A stretch of DNA of 64,000 nucleotides, taken from the NCBI GenBank assembly GCA_035509415.1, contig DATJLQ010000233.1, positions 1-64,000 on the forward strand. The letters run 5' to 3'. Below the pieces are notes generated by a model, which saw only the letters and a list, made by a program, of their open reading frames with translations, was not told the DNA's origin and did no database searches. This DNA comes from DATJLQ01 sp035509415. GTDB lineage: Bacteria > Pseudomonadota > Alphaproteobacteria > JACZXZ01. Shown here piece after piece: positions 31,449 to 40,575 of this stretch. The translations under genes were made by a program, and so were the position numbers. Position 1 is the stretch's first letter. The number at the start of each line of letters is the position of its first letter.

Positions 31449-32501
31449 ATGGCCGAACGGAAGAACGCGGGACTGGATCTGAGCCGGCGCGTGCTCATGC
31501 GCGGCGGGGCCGCGGCGGGCGCCGGGCTGGTGCTCGGCGGCGGCTTGCTCGGCTTCGAGCCCGCGCGCGCGGCCGGGCCCACGGTCGTGAACATGCAGCT
31601 CGGCTGGCTCGAGAGCGGCGACCAGCTGGGCGAGATCGCGGCGAAGCGCTTGGGCTATTTCGCCGACGAAGGGCTCGAGCTCAAGATCCAGCCCGGCGGC
31701 CCCAACACCGACGGCGTCGCTATCGTCGCCTCGGGCCGCTGCGAGCTCGGGCAGATCTCGTCGAGCCCGTCCCTCATGCTCGCGGCATCCGAGGACATTC
31801 CGGTGCGCTGCTTCGCGGTGGGCAAGCAACAGCACCCCTACGCCTTCTTCTCGCTGCCCAAGAACCCGGTCCGGAAGCCCGCCGACTTCCGCGGGAAGCG
31901 CGTCGGCATCCAGGCGACCGGCGTGATCCTGCTACGCGCCCTCCTGGTCAAGAACGGCATGGATCTCAAGGATGTGGAGGTGGTCAATATCGGCTTCACC
32001 ATGACCCCGCTCATGACCGGCCAGGTCGACGTGGTGACCGGCTGGGTCACCAGCGTCACGGCGCTCAAGGTGCTGCCGCCGGATTACGTGACGCTCCGGC
32101 TGTGGGACGCGGGTGTCAAGCTCTACGCCCATCCCTATTACGCCACATCGGAGACGCTCAAAACCAAGAAGGCGCTCCTCGAGCGCTTCGTGCGCGCGGC
32201 CGCGCGCGGCTGGGGCTACGCCTACAAGAATCCGGACAAGGCGGTCGATCTCCTGGTCCAGGAGCTGCCCAACCTGGTCGCCGCCGACGAGCGCAAGGGT
32301 GCGGAGATCGCGCTCAAATACGAATTCGACGCGGAGACCAAGAAGCATGGCTGGGGTGCGATGGATCCGAAGATCTGGCAGGACCAGATCGACCTCTACG
32401 CCAAGCTCGGCCAATTCACCAAGCGCACGCCGAAGCTCCATGAGGTGATGACCCTCGAGATTCTCAAGGCGACCGAGAAGAGCCGGCCGCATTTCGGCTG
32501 A
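31449..32501 (+). CDS. NMT1/THI5-like (SsuA/TauA-type) ABC transporter substrate-binding protein
   Basis: A 350-residue periplasmic binding protein (type II fold). A twin-arginine-like leader (SRRVLMRGGAAAGAGLVLGGG) ends near residue 42. The mature part opens VVNMQLGWLESGDQLGE, and later has KRVGIQATGVILLRALL and DVVTGWVTS, the pattern of the nitrate/sulfonate/taurine/pyrimidine-precursor group. The likely Tat export differs from the Sec signals of the other binding proteins here. It precedes its ATPase and permease in one operon with FAD-oxidoreductase and CoA-transferase genes. Confidence 0.88.
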   Translation: MAERKNAGLDLSRRVLMRGGAAAGAGLVLGGGLLGFEPARAAGPTVVNMQLGWLESGDQLGEIAAKRLGYFADEGLELKIQPGGPNTDGVAIVASGRCELGQISSSPSLMLAASEDIPVRCFAVGKQQHPYAFFSLPKNPVRKPADFRGKRVGIQATGVILLRALLVKNGMDLKDVEVVNIGFTMTPLMTGQVDVVTGWVTSVTALKVLPPDYVTLRLWDAGVKLYAHPYYATSETLKTKKALLERFVRAAARGWGYAYKNPDKAVDLLVQELPNLVAADERKGAEIALKYEFDAETKKHGWGAMDPKIWQDQIDLYAKLGQFTKRTPKLHEVMTLEILKATEKSRPHFG

Positions 32502-32519
32502 CGCGTGGGCGGAGCGCGC

Positions 32520-33332
32520 ATGCTCGATCACCGAATGACCGACCCCGCGCCCGTCGCCGTCTCGGCGCTCGTCGCGGTCGAGTGCACGGGGGCGACGGTG
32601 CGTTTCGCGAGCGCGCGTCGCGCGGTCACGGCACTCGAGGACGTGTCGCTTGAGGTCGAGCAAGGCGGCTTCCTCACCATCCTCGGGCCCTCGGGCTGCG
32701 GCAAGTCGACCCTTCTTCGCCTCATCGCCGACCTGGTCGCACCGGCCGCGGGCCGCGTGCGCGTGCTCGGCGACGAGCCCGCGGTCGCGCGCAAGAAGCG
32801 ATCGATCGGCTTCGTGTTCCAGGACGCGACTCTCCTCCCCTGGCGTTCGGCGCTCGACAACGTCTCGCTCCCGCTCGAGATCGGGCTGCGCGAGGGTGCG
32901 CCGCCGCGTGCGCGCGACCCGAAGGAGCTCCTGAAGCTCGTGGGCCTTGCGGGATGGGAGCATGCGCTGCCGCACGAGCTTTCGGGCGGGATGCGCCAGC
33001 GCGTCTCGATCGCGCGGGCACTCGTCGCCGGGCCCAAGGTGCTCCTGATGGACGAGCCCTTCGGCGCCCTCGACGAGATCACGCGCGACCGGCTCAACGA
33101 GGAGCTGTTGCGCATCTGGCACGAGACAGGGGTCACCATCCTGTTCGTGACCCACAGCATCTACGAGGCCGCGTTCCTCGGCCAACGCGTGCTCGTGATG
33201 TCGGCCCATCCGGGGCGCGTGCGCGAAATCGTGCCCATCGACGTGCCCGAGCCGCGCCGCCTCGCGGTGCGCGAGAGCCCGCGCTTCGTCGCGATCGCGG
33301 CCCATCTGCGCGCGCTCCTGGAGACCTGCTGA
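32520..33332 (+). CDS. ABC transporter ATP-binding protein (SsuB/TauB-type)
   Basis: A 270-residue ATPase with Walker [10 protein letters not shown] (near residue 57), Q-loop [10 protein letters not shown] (near 97), signature [15 protein letters not shown] (near 153) and Walker [12 protein letters not shown] (near 173), all typical of the nitrate/taurine importer group. ATG 32520 was chosen for the GGCGGAG site 5 bases upstream; GTG 32505 and ATG 32535 are alternatives. It is followed without a gap by its permease (TGATG overlap at 33330-33334). Confidence 0.92.
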   Translation: MLDHRMTDPAPVAVSALVAVECTGATVRFASARRAVTALEDVSLEVEQGGFLTILGPSGCGKSTLLRLIADLVAPAAGRVRVLGDEPAVARKKRSIGFVFQDATLLPWRSALDNVSLPLEIGLREGAPPRARDPKELLKLVGLAGWEHALPHELSGGMRQRVSIARALVAGPKVLLMDEPFGALDEITRDRLNEELLRIWHETGVTILFVTHSIYEAAFLGQRVLVMSAHPGRVREIVPIDVPEPRRLAVRESPRFVAIAAHLRALLETC

Positions 33333-34153
33333 TGGCCGCGACCGCGCACATCCTCGAGACCGACGCCGACGCGGCCTTCCTCGCGGCCGAGCGGCGCGCG
33401 GCCTGGCGCCGGCGCCTGTTGCCGGTCGCGGGCCTCGCCTTCATGCTGTTCCTCTGGTGGGCGGTGGTCGTCATCTTCGACGTGAAGCCCTTCGTGGCGC
33501 CGGCACCCCAGGTGGTCGCGGCGACGCTTTACGGCCGGTTCGGCGTGCTCATGACGAACCTCGCGCCGACGGCGCTCGAGGCCGTGCTCGGCTATCTCCT
33601 CGGCAACGCGACCGCGATCCTGGTCGCAACCGCCTTCGTCCACCGGCGCACGGTGCAGGAGGCGTTCTTCCCGATCGCGGTCCTGATCAACTCGATCCCG
33701 ATCGTGGCCCAGGCGCCGATCCTCATCCTGCTGCTCGGGAACGGCATCGCGCCCAAGGTCGCGATCGCGGCCATGATCTGCTTCTTCCCGACCCTCGTGA
33801 ACATGGTGCGCGGCCTGAGTGCGGTGAACCCGCAAGCGCTCGAGCTCATGCACGTGCTCTCGGCGAGCAAGCGCGAGATTTTCTTCAAGCTCCGGCTCCA
33901 GAGCTCGCTTCCCTATCTGTTCTCGGCGCTCAAGATCACCGCCAGCACGTCGGTGATCGGCGCCATCGTGGGCGAGTGGATCGGCTCGCAGACCGGCCTC
34001 GGCGCGCTCATCATCCAGGCGACGTTCAACTTCGACTCGGCGCTGCTCTACGCGACCGTGGCCGTGGGCTCGTGCTTCTCGATCACCTTCTTCCTCCTGA
34101 TCCTGGCGCTCGAGCGGGTGTGCATCCGCTGGCAGCCCGCCCCCCTCACCTGA
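33332..34153 (+). CDS. ABC transporter permease (SsuC/TauC-type)
   Basis: A 273-residue inner-membrane protein with about 6 hydrophobic segments and the EAA coupling loop (MHVLSASKREIFFKLRLQSSLPYLFSALK, near residue 175-200) of the BPD_transp_1 family. A hydrophilic N-terminal tail of about 35 residues precedes the first helix. It makes the homodimeric channel of the importer. The ATG shares one base with the ATPase stop. Confidence 0.92.
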   Translation: MAATAHILETDADAAFLAAERRAAWRRRLLPVAGLAFMLFLWWAVVVIFDVKPFVAPAPQVVAATLYGRFGVLMTNLAPTALEAVLGYLLGNATAILVATAFVHRRTVQEAFFPIAVLINSIPIVAQAPILILLLGNGIAPKVAIAAMICFFPTLVNMVRGLSAVNPQALELMHVLSASKREIFFKLRLQSSLPYLFSALKITASTSVIGAIVGEWIGSQTGLGALIIQATFNFDSALLYATVAVGSCFSITFFLLILALERVCIRWQPAPLT

Positions 34154-34173
34154 GACCCCGGAAAGGATACCCG

Positions 34174-35535
34174 ATGTCCGACGCCACCCTCGAACGAAGC
34201 CTCGACGCCCGCATCGTCTCGCGCGCGGACGTGGTCGTGGTGGGCGGCGGACCCGCGGGCATGAGCGCCGCCGTCGCGGCCGCGCGCAGCGGGGTCAAGG
34301 TGACGCTCCTCGAGCGCTATCCCTATTTGGGCGGCCTCGCCTCGGGTGGGATGGTTCTCGTGCTCGACGACATGATCAACGGCGCCGAGATCACCGTGCG
34401 CGGCCTGTGCCACGAGACGATCGAGCGGCTCGAGCGCATCGGGCTCGCGGTCTATCCGCCCGAATCCGAGCGCGGCAGCGACCCCACGGCGTTCAGGAAA
34501 TGGTTCCGCTGGGGCGCTTTCGATTTCCATTCCCACACCAAGCCCCAGCCCGTGTGCTACGCGGTCGCGTTCGACCCGGACGGCTGGAAGCGCGTCTCGA
34601 ACGATCTCGTGCGCGAGAGCGGCGTCGAGCTTCGCCTCCATAGCTGGTTCGCGCGCACGATCGTCGAGGACGGGCGCGCCCGCGGCGTGGTGTGCGAGAC
34701 CAAGGCGGGGCGCGAGGCGATCCTGGGCGACGTGGTGATCGACGCGACCGGCGATCTCGACGTGGCGGCGAGCGCCGGAGCGCCCTTCATCCACGGCAAC
34801 TACATCGTCACCACCGTGTTTCGTCTCGGCGGCGTCGACACCGAGGCGGCCGAGCGCTTCCAGTTCGAGGAGCCCGAGCGCTTCCAGGCGCTCGACCGGC
34901 AGGCGAAGCGCACGCTCGGCGGGAGCTGGGAGAATTGGTGGCTCAAGACGCCGCTCCCCGGCATCGTCTGGTGCAATTGCCCGCACATGCCCGACCTCGA
35001 CGGGCTCAAGGTCGAGGACCTCACCAAGGCCGAGTTCGAGGGGCGGAAGCGCATCTTCGCGCTGCTCGACTACGTGCGCGCGAGCATGCCCGGCTTCGAG
35101 CGCGCCTACGTGGTCGACGTGGCCCCCCAGACCGGCATCCGCCAGACGCGCCTCCTCGAGGGCGAATATGTCGTGACCAAGGAGGACGTGATCGAGCGGG
35201 TCCACTTCAGGGACAGCGTCGCGCGCGGGCGCGACTATTACACGCCCTACCGCGCGCTCCTCCCGAAGGGCGTCGACCAGCTCTTGGTCGCGGGCCGCCA
35301 TTATTCCGCGACCTCCCAGGCGCAGAAGATCTCGCGCGAGATTCCGCCCTGCATGGCCATGGGCGAGGCGGCCGGCATCGCCGCCGCGATGGCGCTCGAG
35401 GCCCGCGTCTCGGTCAAGAAGATCGACGTGCCCACGCTTCAACAGCGGCTCCGCGCGCGCGGGGCCGATCCCGGCGACCGTCCTTCCGCCAACGCGCGCG
35501 TCGCCGATGCGCGAATTTTGGAGATGCAATCGTGA
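34174..35535 (+). CDS. FAD-dependent oxidoreductase (FAD_oxidored family)
   Basis: A 453-residue flavoprotein. The dinucleotide-binding motif VVVVGGGPAGMSAAVAAARSG is at residues 20-40, followed by the ERYPYLGGLASGGMV segment typical of this family, and the late FAD-contacting VAGRHYSATSQAQ with MGEAAGIAAAMAL (near residue 370-410). There is no signal peptide and no visible Fe-S cysteine cluster. Its reaction is unknown. It is preceded by the permease (20 bp, GAAAGGATA ribosome site) and its stop overlaps the CoA-transferase start, so it likely acts on the imported compound. Confidence 0.85.
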   Translation: MSDATLERSLDARIVSRADVVVVGGGPAGMSAAVAAARSGVKVTLLERYPYLGGLASGGMVLVLDDMINGAEITVRGLCHETIERLERIGLAVYPPESERGSDPTAFRKWFRWGAFDFHSHTKPQPVCYAVAFDPDGWKRVSNDLVRESGVELRLHSWFARTIVEDGRARGVVCETKAGREAILGDVVIDATGDLDVAASAGAPFIHGNYIVTTVFRLGGVDTEAAERFQFEEPERFQALDRQAKRTLGGSWENWWLKTPLPGIVWCNCPHMPDLDGLKVEDLTKAEFEGRKRIFALLDYVRASMPGFERAYVVDVAPQTGIRQTRLLEGEYVVTKEDVIERVHFRDSVARGRDYYTPYRALLPKGVDQLLVAGRHYSATSQAQKISREIPPCMAMGEAAGIAAAMALEARVSVKKIDVPTLQQRLRARGADPGDRPSANARVADARILEMQS

Positions 35536-36743
35536 ACGCGCCCCACATCCGCTCCCTCGACCGTACCGCTCAGCCGCTCGCGGGCGTGCGCGTGATCGAC
35601 TTCACCCAGGTCATGCTCGGCCCTTGCGCGACGCAAGTGCTGGGCGATTACGGCGCCGACGTGATCAAGATCGAGCGCATGGGGGCGGGCGACCTCTCGC
35701 GCTCGTCGATCCCGAACGATCCGGGCGGCCAGCAGAACCCGGTCTTCTGCAGCCTCAACCGCAACAAGCGCAGCCTGGCGCTCAACCTGCGTACCGAGGA
35801 GGGCCGCGCCGTCGCGCGCCGTCTCATCGAAACCGCGGACGTCGTGGTCAACAATTTCCGCGCCGGGGTGATGGAGCTCATGGGCCTCGGCTACGACGAG
35901 CTCACGCGCATCAACCCGCGTATCATCTTCGCGTCGGGCACCGGCTTCGGCACCGAGGGGCCCTACGCCCACAAGGGCGGCCAGGACGTTTTGGCCCAGG
36001 CGCTTTCGGGCACCATGGCGCGCAGGGCCGACGCGAGCCTGCCGCTTTCGATCTATCCGACCGCACTCGCCGACTACTCGGCCGGCATGCACCTGGTCCA
36101 GGGCATTCTCCTGGCATTGCTCCAACGCGAGCGCACGGGCATCGGGCAGATGGTCTCGGTTTCGCTCTACGACAGCATGCTCGCGATGCAGATGCAGGAG
36201 GCCGCGATGTGGCTCATGCGCCAGCGCGAGCTCAATTGGGCCGCGATGCCGCTGAGCGGCGTGTTCGAGACGAAGGACGGCGCGCTCGTGCTGGTGGGCG
36301 CCTTCAAGGCCCACCCCTTGCGCGACATTTGCGCGGCACTCGGCATCGACGATTTGTCGAGCGACCCGCGCTTCGAGCATTTCGAGCTCATGGTCGCGAA
36401 CAAGAAGGCGCTCCAGGACCTGCTGCGCGCCCGCTTCCGCACCGGGACGACGGCGCACTGGATCGAGGCGCTCGAGGGGCAGGACCTCTTGTGCGCGCCG
36501 GTCAAGTCGCTTGCCGACGCGCTCGCCGACCCGCAGACCGCGGTCAACGGCATGCTGGTCGAGGTCGAGGCGGGGAACGAGGTGCAGCGCTTCGTGGGCT
36601 CGCCGATCCATCTCTCGAGCCGCGCCTTCGCCGTGCGCCGGGCACCGCCGCGCCTGGGCCAGAACGGCGAGGAGATTCTGGGCGAGCACGGCTATAGCCA
36701 TGACGCGATCGCGGCGCTCAAGGCCGAGGGCGTGGTCGCGTGA
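35532..36743 (+). CDS. Class III CoA-transferase (CaiB/BaiF family)
   Basis: A 403-residue protein with the family opening LAGVRVIDFTQVMLGPCATQVLGDYGADVIKIE, NRNKRSLALNL near residue 78, the catalytic aspartate in the ALADYSAGMH segment (near residue 180), and the C-terminal PVKSLADALADPQ. It moves CoA from one acid to another. The GTG start overlaps the oxidoreductase stop (GTGA), and its own stop overlaps the enoyl-CoA hydratase start the same way. Together they suggest the imported acid is activated to a CoA thioester and then processed. Confidence 0.9.
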   Translation: MNAPHIRSLDRTAQPLAGVRVIDFTQVMLGPCATQVLGDYGADVIKIERMGAGDLSRSSIPNDPGGQQNPVFCSLNRNKRSLALNLRTEEGRAVARRLIETADVVVNNFRAGVMELMGLGYDELTRINPRIIFASGTGFGTEGPYAHKGGQDVLAQALSGTMARRADASLPLSIYPTALADYSAGMHLVQGILLALLQRERTGIGQMVSVSLYDSMLAMQMQEAAMWLMRQRELNWAAMPLSGVFETKDGALVLVGAFKAHPLRDICAALGIDDLSSDPRFEHFELMVANKKALQDLLRARFRTGTTAHWIEALEGQDLLCAPVKSLADALADPQTAVNGMLVEVEAGNEVQRFVGSPIHLSSRAFAVRRAPPRLGQNGEEILGEHGYSHDAIAALKAEGVVA

Positions 36744-37513
36744 GCGTCCGGTTCGAGCTCAAGGACCACGTCGCCCGGGTCACCATCGACCGGCCCGAGG
36801 TGATGAACGCGATCGACGCCGAAAGCGAGCGCGCGCTCGAGGCGATCTGGCGCCGCATCGAGGGCGACCGCGAGGTACGCGCGGTCGTGCTTACGGGGGC
36901 GGGTGAGCGCGCCTTCTCGGCCGGCGCCGACATGAAGGGATCGTCGAAGACCGGGCTCGACTATTGGGCGAGCCCGCGCCCCAATGGCTTCGGCGGCTTG
37001 GCGCTCAGGACCACCCTCGACGTGCCGGTGATCGCGCGCGTCAACGGCTTCGCGCTCGGCGGCGGCTTCGAGATGGTGCTCGGCGCCGACATCGTGATCG
37101 CGGCCGAGGAGGCGAGCTTCGGGCTTCCCGAGCCGCGCGTCGGACGCCTGCCGCTCGACGGCGGCATGGTGCTGCTGCAACGCCAGATTCCGTTCAAGCT
37201 CGCGATGGGCGTGTTGCTCACCGGCCGGCGCCTCTCGGCGTCGGAGGCGCGCGCGTTGGGTTTCGTCAACGAGGTGGTGCCGCGCGCGGACCTCGACCTC
37301 GCGGTCGAGCGCTGGCTCGCGGACATCCTTCAATGCGCGCCTTTGGCGCTGCGCGCGATCAAGCAGACCGTGCGCCGCACCGCCCATCTGAGCGCCAACG
37401 AGGCGCAGGCGATGCGCCTGCCGGCGGTGATGGAATGCCTCCAGTCCGATGACGCGCTCGAAGGCGTCGCCGCGTTTCGCGCGAAGCGGCCGCCGATCTG
37501 GTCCGGACGCTGA
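36740..37513 (+). CDS. Enoyl-CoA hydratase/isomerase family protein
   Basis: A 257-residue crotonase. The oxyanion-hole segments are FSAGADMKG (near residue 58) and NGFALGGGFEMVLGADIVIA (near 100). The second catalytic region reads FGLPEPRVGRLPLDGG (near 128), so a Glu is present but the usual GLIPGAGG is altered to GRLPLDGG. This change is found in members that act on unusual CoA esters. GTG start overlapping the CoA-transferase stop. It is followed 2 bp later by a ferredoxin. Confidence 0.9.
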   Translation: MSVRFELKDHVARVTIDRPEVMNAIDAESERALEAIWRRIEGDREVRAVVLTGAGERAFSAGADMKGSSKTGLDYWASPRPNGFGGLALRTTLDVPVIARVNGFALGGGFEMVLGADIVIAAEEASFGLPEPRVGRLPLDGGMVLLQRQIPFKLAMGVLLTGRRLSASEARALGFVNEVVPRADLDLAVERWLADILQCAPLALRAIKQTVRRTAHLSANEAQAMRLPAVMECLQSDDALEGVAAFRAKRPPIWSGR

Positions 37514-37515
37514 GC

Positions 37516-37851
37516 GTGACGCACGTCATCGCAGCCCCCTGCATCGACGTGAAGGACGGCGCCTGCGTCAAGGTCTGCCCGGTCGACTGTATCTATGAGG
37601 GCGGGCGCATGTATTACATCCAGCCCGACGAATGCATCGATTGCGGGCTGTGCGTCTCGGTCTGTCCGGTGGACGCGATCTATGCCGATGACCGCCTGCC
37701 CGCCGCCCTGGCACCCTTCCGCGCCGCCAATGCCGGATTCTTCGGCCCCGAGGTGACCGGATGGGGCGCTCCCGGCGGCGCCTCGCCGGCCCGTGCCACG
37801 GCGCTGGACCATCCCCTCGTGGTCGGGCATCCTCGGCCCCGGATCACGTGA
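37516..37851 (+). CDS. Seven-iron ferredoxin ([3Fe-4S][4Fe-4S])
   Basis: A 111-residue ferredoxin, GTG start. Cysteines at residues 9, 17, 21 and 25 (AAPCI, GACVKVCPVDC) and the second set in DECIDCGLCVSVCP (near residues 40-50) match the FdxA-type arrangement in which one cluster has lost its fourth cysteine. It probably delivers electrons to or from the FAD oxidoreductase of the same operon. The C-terminal 40 residues are not conserved ferredoxin sequence. Last gene of the 31449 operon, followed by a LysR gene. Confidence 0.88.
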   Translation: MTHVIAAPCIDVKDGACVKVCPVDCIYEGGRMYYIQPDECIDCGLCVSVCPVDAIYADDRLPAALAPFRAANAGFFGPEVTGWGAPGGASPARATALDHPLVVGHPRPRIT

Positions 37852-37904
37852 TCGGGCGGCGCCCGCTCCGTCGAAGCGACGGCGCCGCGCAAGGGAGTGG
37901 CGCG

Positions 37905-38810
37905 ATGCATGCCGCGGTGCTGCGCTACGTGAAGGAGGTCGCCCGCCTGGGCTCGGTGCGCAAGGCGGCCCAGGTGCTGAACGTCGCCTCCTCCGCGATC
38001 AATCGCCAGATCATCAAGGTCGAGCAGGAGCTCGGGGTCAAGCTGTTCGACCGGCTCCCGGGTGGGATGCAGCTGACGCCCGCGGGCGAGATGCTGCTGC
38101 GCCACGTGCGCGACACGCTCTACGATTACGACCGGCTCCTGTCCGAGATCGACGGCTTGCGCGGCATCCGCACCGGCCACGTGCGCATCGTCGCGACCGA
38201 CAGCCTGGTGGTCGATTTCCTGCCGCGCGCGGTGACCCGGTTCAGCGAGAGCTATCCGGCGGTGACCTACACCGTGATGGCGGCAGCGCCCACCGGCGTC
38301 ATCAACGAGATCGGCGCGGGCCACGCGGACATCGGCCTCACCTTCGTGTGCCCCCTGCCGCCCTCGGTGCAGCTGGTCGCGAGCGTTGCGACCCCCGGCG
38401 GCGTCGTGATGTCGAGCAATCACCCGCTCGCGCGGCGCAACGTGCTCAAGTTCGCCGATCTCGAGGAATATCCGGTGATCCTCCAGAAGAACACGCTGCC
38501 GGTCGAGACCTTCATGAACGAGGTCTACGAGCCGTTCCGCGTGCGCGCGCAGCAGCGCATCTTCTCGAACTCGGTCGAGTTCATCAAGCGATCGGTCGAG
38601 CGCGAGCTGGGCGTCGCGTTCTACACGCGCCTCGCCTTCTTCGACGAGATCCGCTCGGGCAAGATCGTGTGGGTGCCGCTCGCCGACGAGACGCTCGAGC
38701 AGCTGAAGCTCGGCCTCTTCATCCCGACCGAGCGCATGCTCGGCCCCGCGACCGCGGCGATGGTCGGCGTCATGGTCGAGATCATGGAAGGGCTCGAGCG
38801 CGCTGCCTAG
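37905..38810 (+). CDS. LysR-family transcriptional regulator
   Basis: A 301-residue regulator. The N-terminal winged helix-turn-helix is at residues about 5-60 (GSVRKAAQVLNVASSAINRQIIKVEQELGVKLFDR), followed by a LysR substrate-binding domain (DSLVVDFLPRAVTRFSE). ATG 37905 with AAGGGAG upstream was chosen over longer in-frame openings. It lies 53 bp after the ferredoxin on the same strand and is the best candidate to control the 31449-37851 operon, though LysR genes are more often divergent from their targets. Confidence 0.88.
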   Translation: MHAAVLRYVKEVARLGSVRKAAQVLNVASSAINRQIIKVEQELGVKLFDRLPGGMQLTPAGEMLLRHVRDTLYDYDRLLSEIDGLRGIRTGHVRIVATDSLVVDFLPRAVTRFSESYPAVTYTVMAAAPTGVINEIGAGHADIGLTFVCPLPPSVQLVASVATPGGVVMSSNHPLARRNVLKFADLEEYPVILQKNTLPVETFMNEVYEPFRVRAQQRIFSNSVEFIKRSVERELGVAFYTRLAFFDEIRSGKIVWVPLADETLEQLKLGLFIPTERMLGPATAAMVGVMVEIMEGLERAA

Positions 38811-38841
38811 CGCGCGCGACGCTAGCCCGGGCGGGGTCAGA

Positions 38842-39657
38842 ATGTGCGAGCTTCTTGCCATGTCGAGCGCAGTGCCCGCGACCGTGAACCTGGCGCTTGG
38901 CGTGCTCGCGCGCCACGGCGGCGGCGACGGGCCGGACAGAGACGGCTGGGGCATCGCCTATTTCGAGGGCGGCGACGTGCGCCTCATCAAGGACGCGGGC
39001 CCCGCCTATGCGAGCCCCTGGCTCGGCTTCGTCGAGGGCCTGTCGCTCGAAAGCCATCTCGTGCTCGCCCACATCAGGCGCGCGACCAGCGGCGAGCCCG
39101 CGTTGCGCAACACGCACCCGTTCCTGCGCGAGCTCGGCGGGAAGCCCCATCTCTTCGCCCATAACGGCTCGGTGCCGTCGGTGTTCGACCAGGGCGCCTT
39201 TGCGCTCGGCCGCTTCCGTCCGGTGGGCGACACGGATTCCGAATGGGCCTTCTGCGCGCTCCTCGAGCGTCTCGCCCAGGCGCGCGACGCGGCACGGACT
39301 CCGCTCGCATTCGAGCGCCGCATCGAGATCGTCGCCGCGTTCGCCGCCGCGTTGCGCCGCCTCGGCAGCGCAAACTTCCTGTTCGCCGACGGCGAGTACG
39401 CCTATCTCCACGGCGACCGGCGCAGCGCCCGGCCCGGCGAGGCCGCCAAGGCGCCCGGGCTCCATTTCACCATCGAGCACGATGCCGATGCGGGCGCCCC
39501 GTTCCCCGGCCATGGCGGCGTCAAGGTCGCGCGTGTCGACCGGCCGGTCTTGCTCGCGGCGAGCGTGCCGTTGACGCCGGGCAACTGGACGCCGCTCGCG
39601 GCGGGCGAGCTTCTGGTCGTGCGGGACGGGCGCATCGTCGCGCGCGTGGCACCCTAA
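38842..39657 (+). CDS. Class II glutamine amidotransferase-fold protein (YafJ-like)
   Basis: A 271-residue stand-alone Ntn glutaminase domain. The nucleophile is Cys2 (MCELLAMSS), with DGWGIAYF (near residue 34), HIRRATSGE (near 75) and FAHNGSV (near 104) giving the usual substrate and oxyanion residues. No synthase domain is attached, as in YafJ and EgtC relatives. The function of YafJ-type proteins is unclear. It ends in a 4-bp tail-to-tail overlap with the next gene on the minus strand. Confidence 0.85.
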   Translation: MCELLAMSSAVPATVNLALGVLARHGGGDGPDRDGWGIAYFEGGDVRLIKDAGPAYASPWLGFVEGLSLESHLVLAHIRRATSGEPALRNTHPFLRELGGKPHLFAHNGSVPSVFDQGAFALGRFRPVGDTDSEWAFCALLERLAQARDAARTPLAFERRIEIVAAFAAALRRLGSANFLFADGEYAYLHGDRRSARPGEAAKAPGLHFTIEHDADAGAPFPGHGGVKVARVDRPVLLAASVPLTPGNWTPLAAGELLVVRDGRIVARVAP

Positions 39658-40556
39658 CGCGCGGGTTCCGGATCGATCAGCTCGGCGAATGCGCGCGCGG
39701 CGCGGCTCCGGTAGCGCGCCTTGTGGCGCACGAGATAGAAGGGCCGGGTCGGAAGGTCGAGCGGAATTCGGCACAACGTGCCCGCGCGTAGGCTCGCCGC
39801 GACCACGAGATGGGAAATGGCGCTCGCCCCCGCGCCCGCCTCGACCGCCGCGCGCACCGCCTCGTTCGACGGCAATGACAGGGCGATGTCGAGGCGCTCG
39901 AGGTCGAGGCCGAGGCGGCGCAACGCGGCGGCGAATTCCGAGCGCGTTCCCGAGCCCGGCTCGCGCAACACCCACGGCGTCTCCGTGAGCCGTCGCGGCT
40001 CGAGGGCGACGGCGCGTCCGCGCCCGCGCGCCCAGGGATGGGTGGCGCCCACCACGACGACCAGCGCATCCCCCTCGATACGCGTCTGCGCGAGGGCCGG
40101 GTCGTCGATCTGCCCCTCGATCAGGCCGAGATCGCCGCGCCCCTCGCGCAGGGAAAGCGCGACCTGTGCCGTGTTGCCGATGGTGATGGCGAGCTCGATC
40201 TCGGGATAGCGCGCGCGGAACCGCACGAGGCGCTCGGGCAGCCAGTAATTCGCGATCGTCTGGCTCGCATGGATCGCGAGGCGGCCGCGCTTCAGCCCGA
40301 CGGTCTCGCCGAGTGCCAGCTCCGCCTCGGCGGCGCGCTTCAGGACCGCGCGCGCTTCGGGAAGAAACATGCGGCCGGTCGCCGTGAGCTCGATGCGCCG
40401 GCCGACCCGGTCGAAAAGCGGCGTTCCGTAACGCGCCTCGAGCGCCGCGATCGCGGCACTCACGGCGGGTTGGGTGAGATGAAGGGCGGCCGCGGCCTTG
40501 GTCATGTGCTCGGCCTCGGCGACCGCGACGAAGACGCGCAATTGGTCGAGCGTCAC
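39654..40556 (-). CDS. LysR-family transcriptional regulator (CysB/YeiE-like neighbour of yeiH)
   Basis: A 300-residue regulator with a GTG start. Residues 1-60 hold the HTH (MTKAAAALHLTQPAVSAAIAALEARYGTPLFDRVGRRIELT) and the rest the LysR ligand domain (RLAIHASQTIANYWLP). It is 19 bp after the YeiH-type gene on the same strand. In enterobacteria the YeiE regulator sits beside yeiH, so it is probably its regulator. The GTG was chosen because the sequence upstream of it does not resemble LysR. Confidence 0.87.
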   Translation of the reverse strand: MTLDQLRVFVAVAEAEHMTKAAAALHLTQPAVSAAIAALEARYGTPLFDRVGRRIELTATGRMFLPEARAVLKRAAEAELALGETVGLKRGRLAIHASQTIANYWLPERLVRFRARYPEIELAITIGNTAQVALSLREGRGDLGLIEGQIDDPALAQTRIEGDALVVVVGATHPWARGRGRAVALEPRRLTETPWVLREPGSGTRSEFAAALRRLGLDLERLDIALSLPSNEAVRAAVEAGAGASAISHLVVAASLRAGTLCRIPLDLPTRPFYLVRHKARYRSRAARAFAELIDPEPAR

Positions 40557-40575
40557 GGGGCGACGCCCCGGGCGC

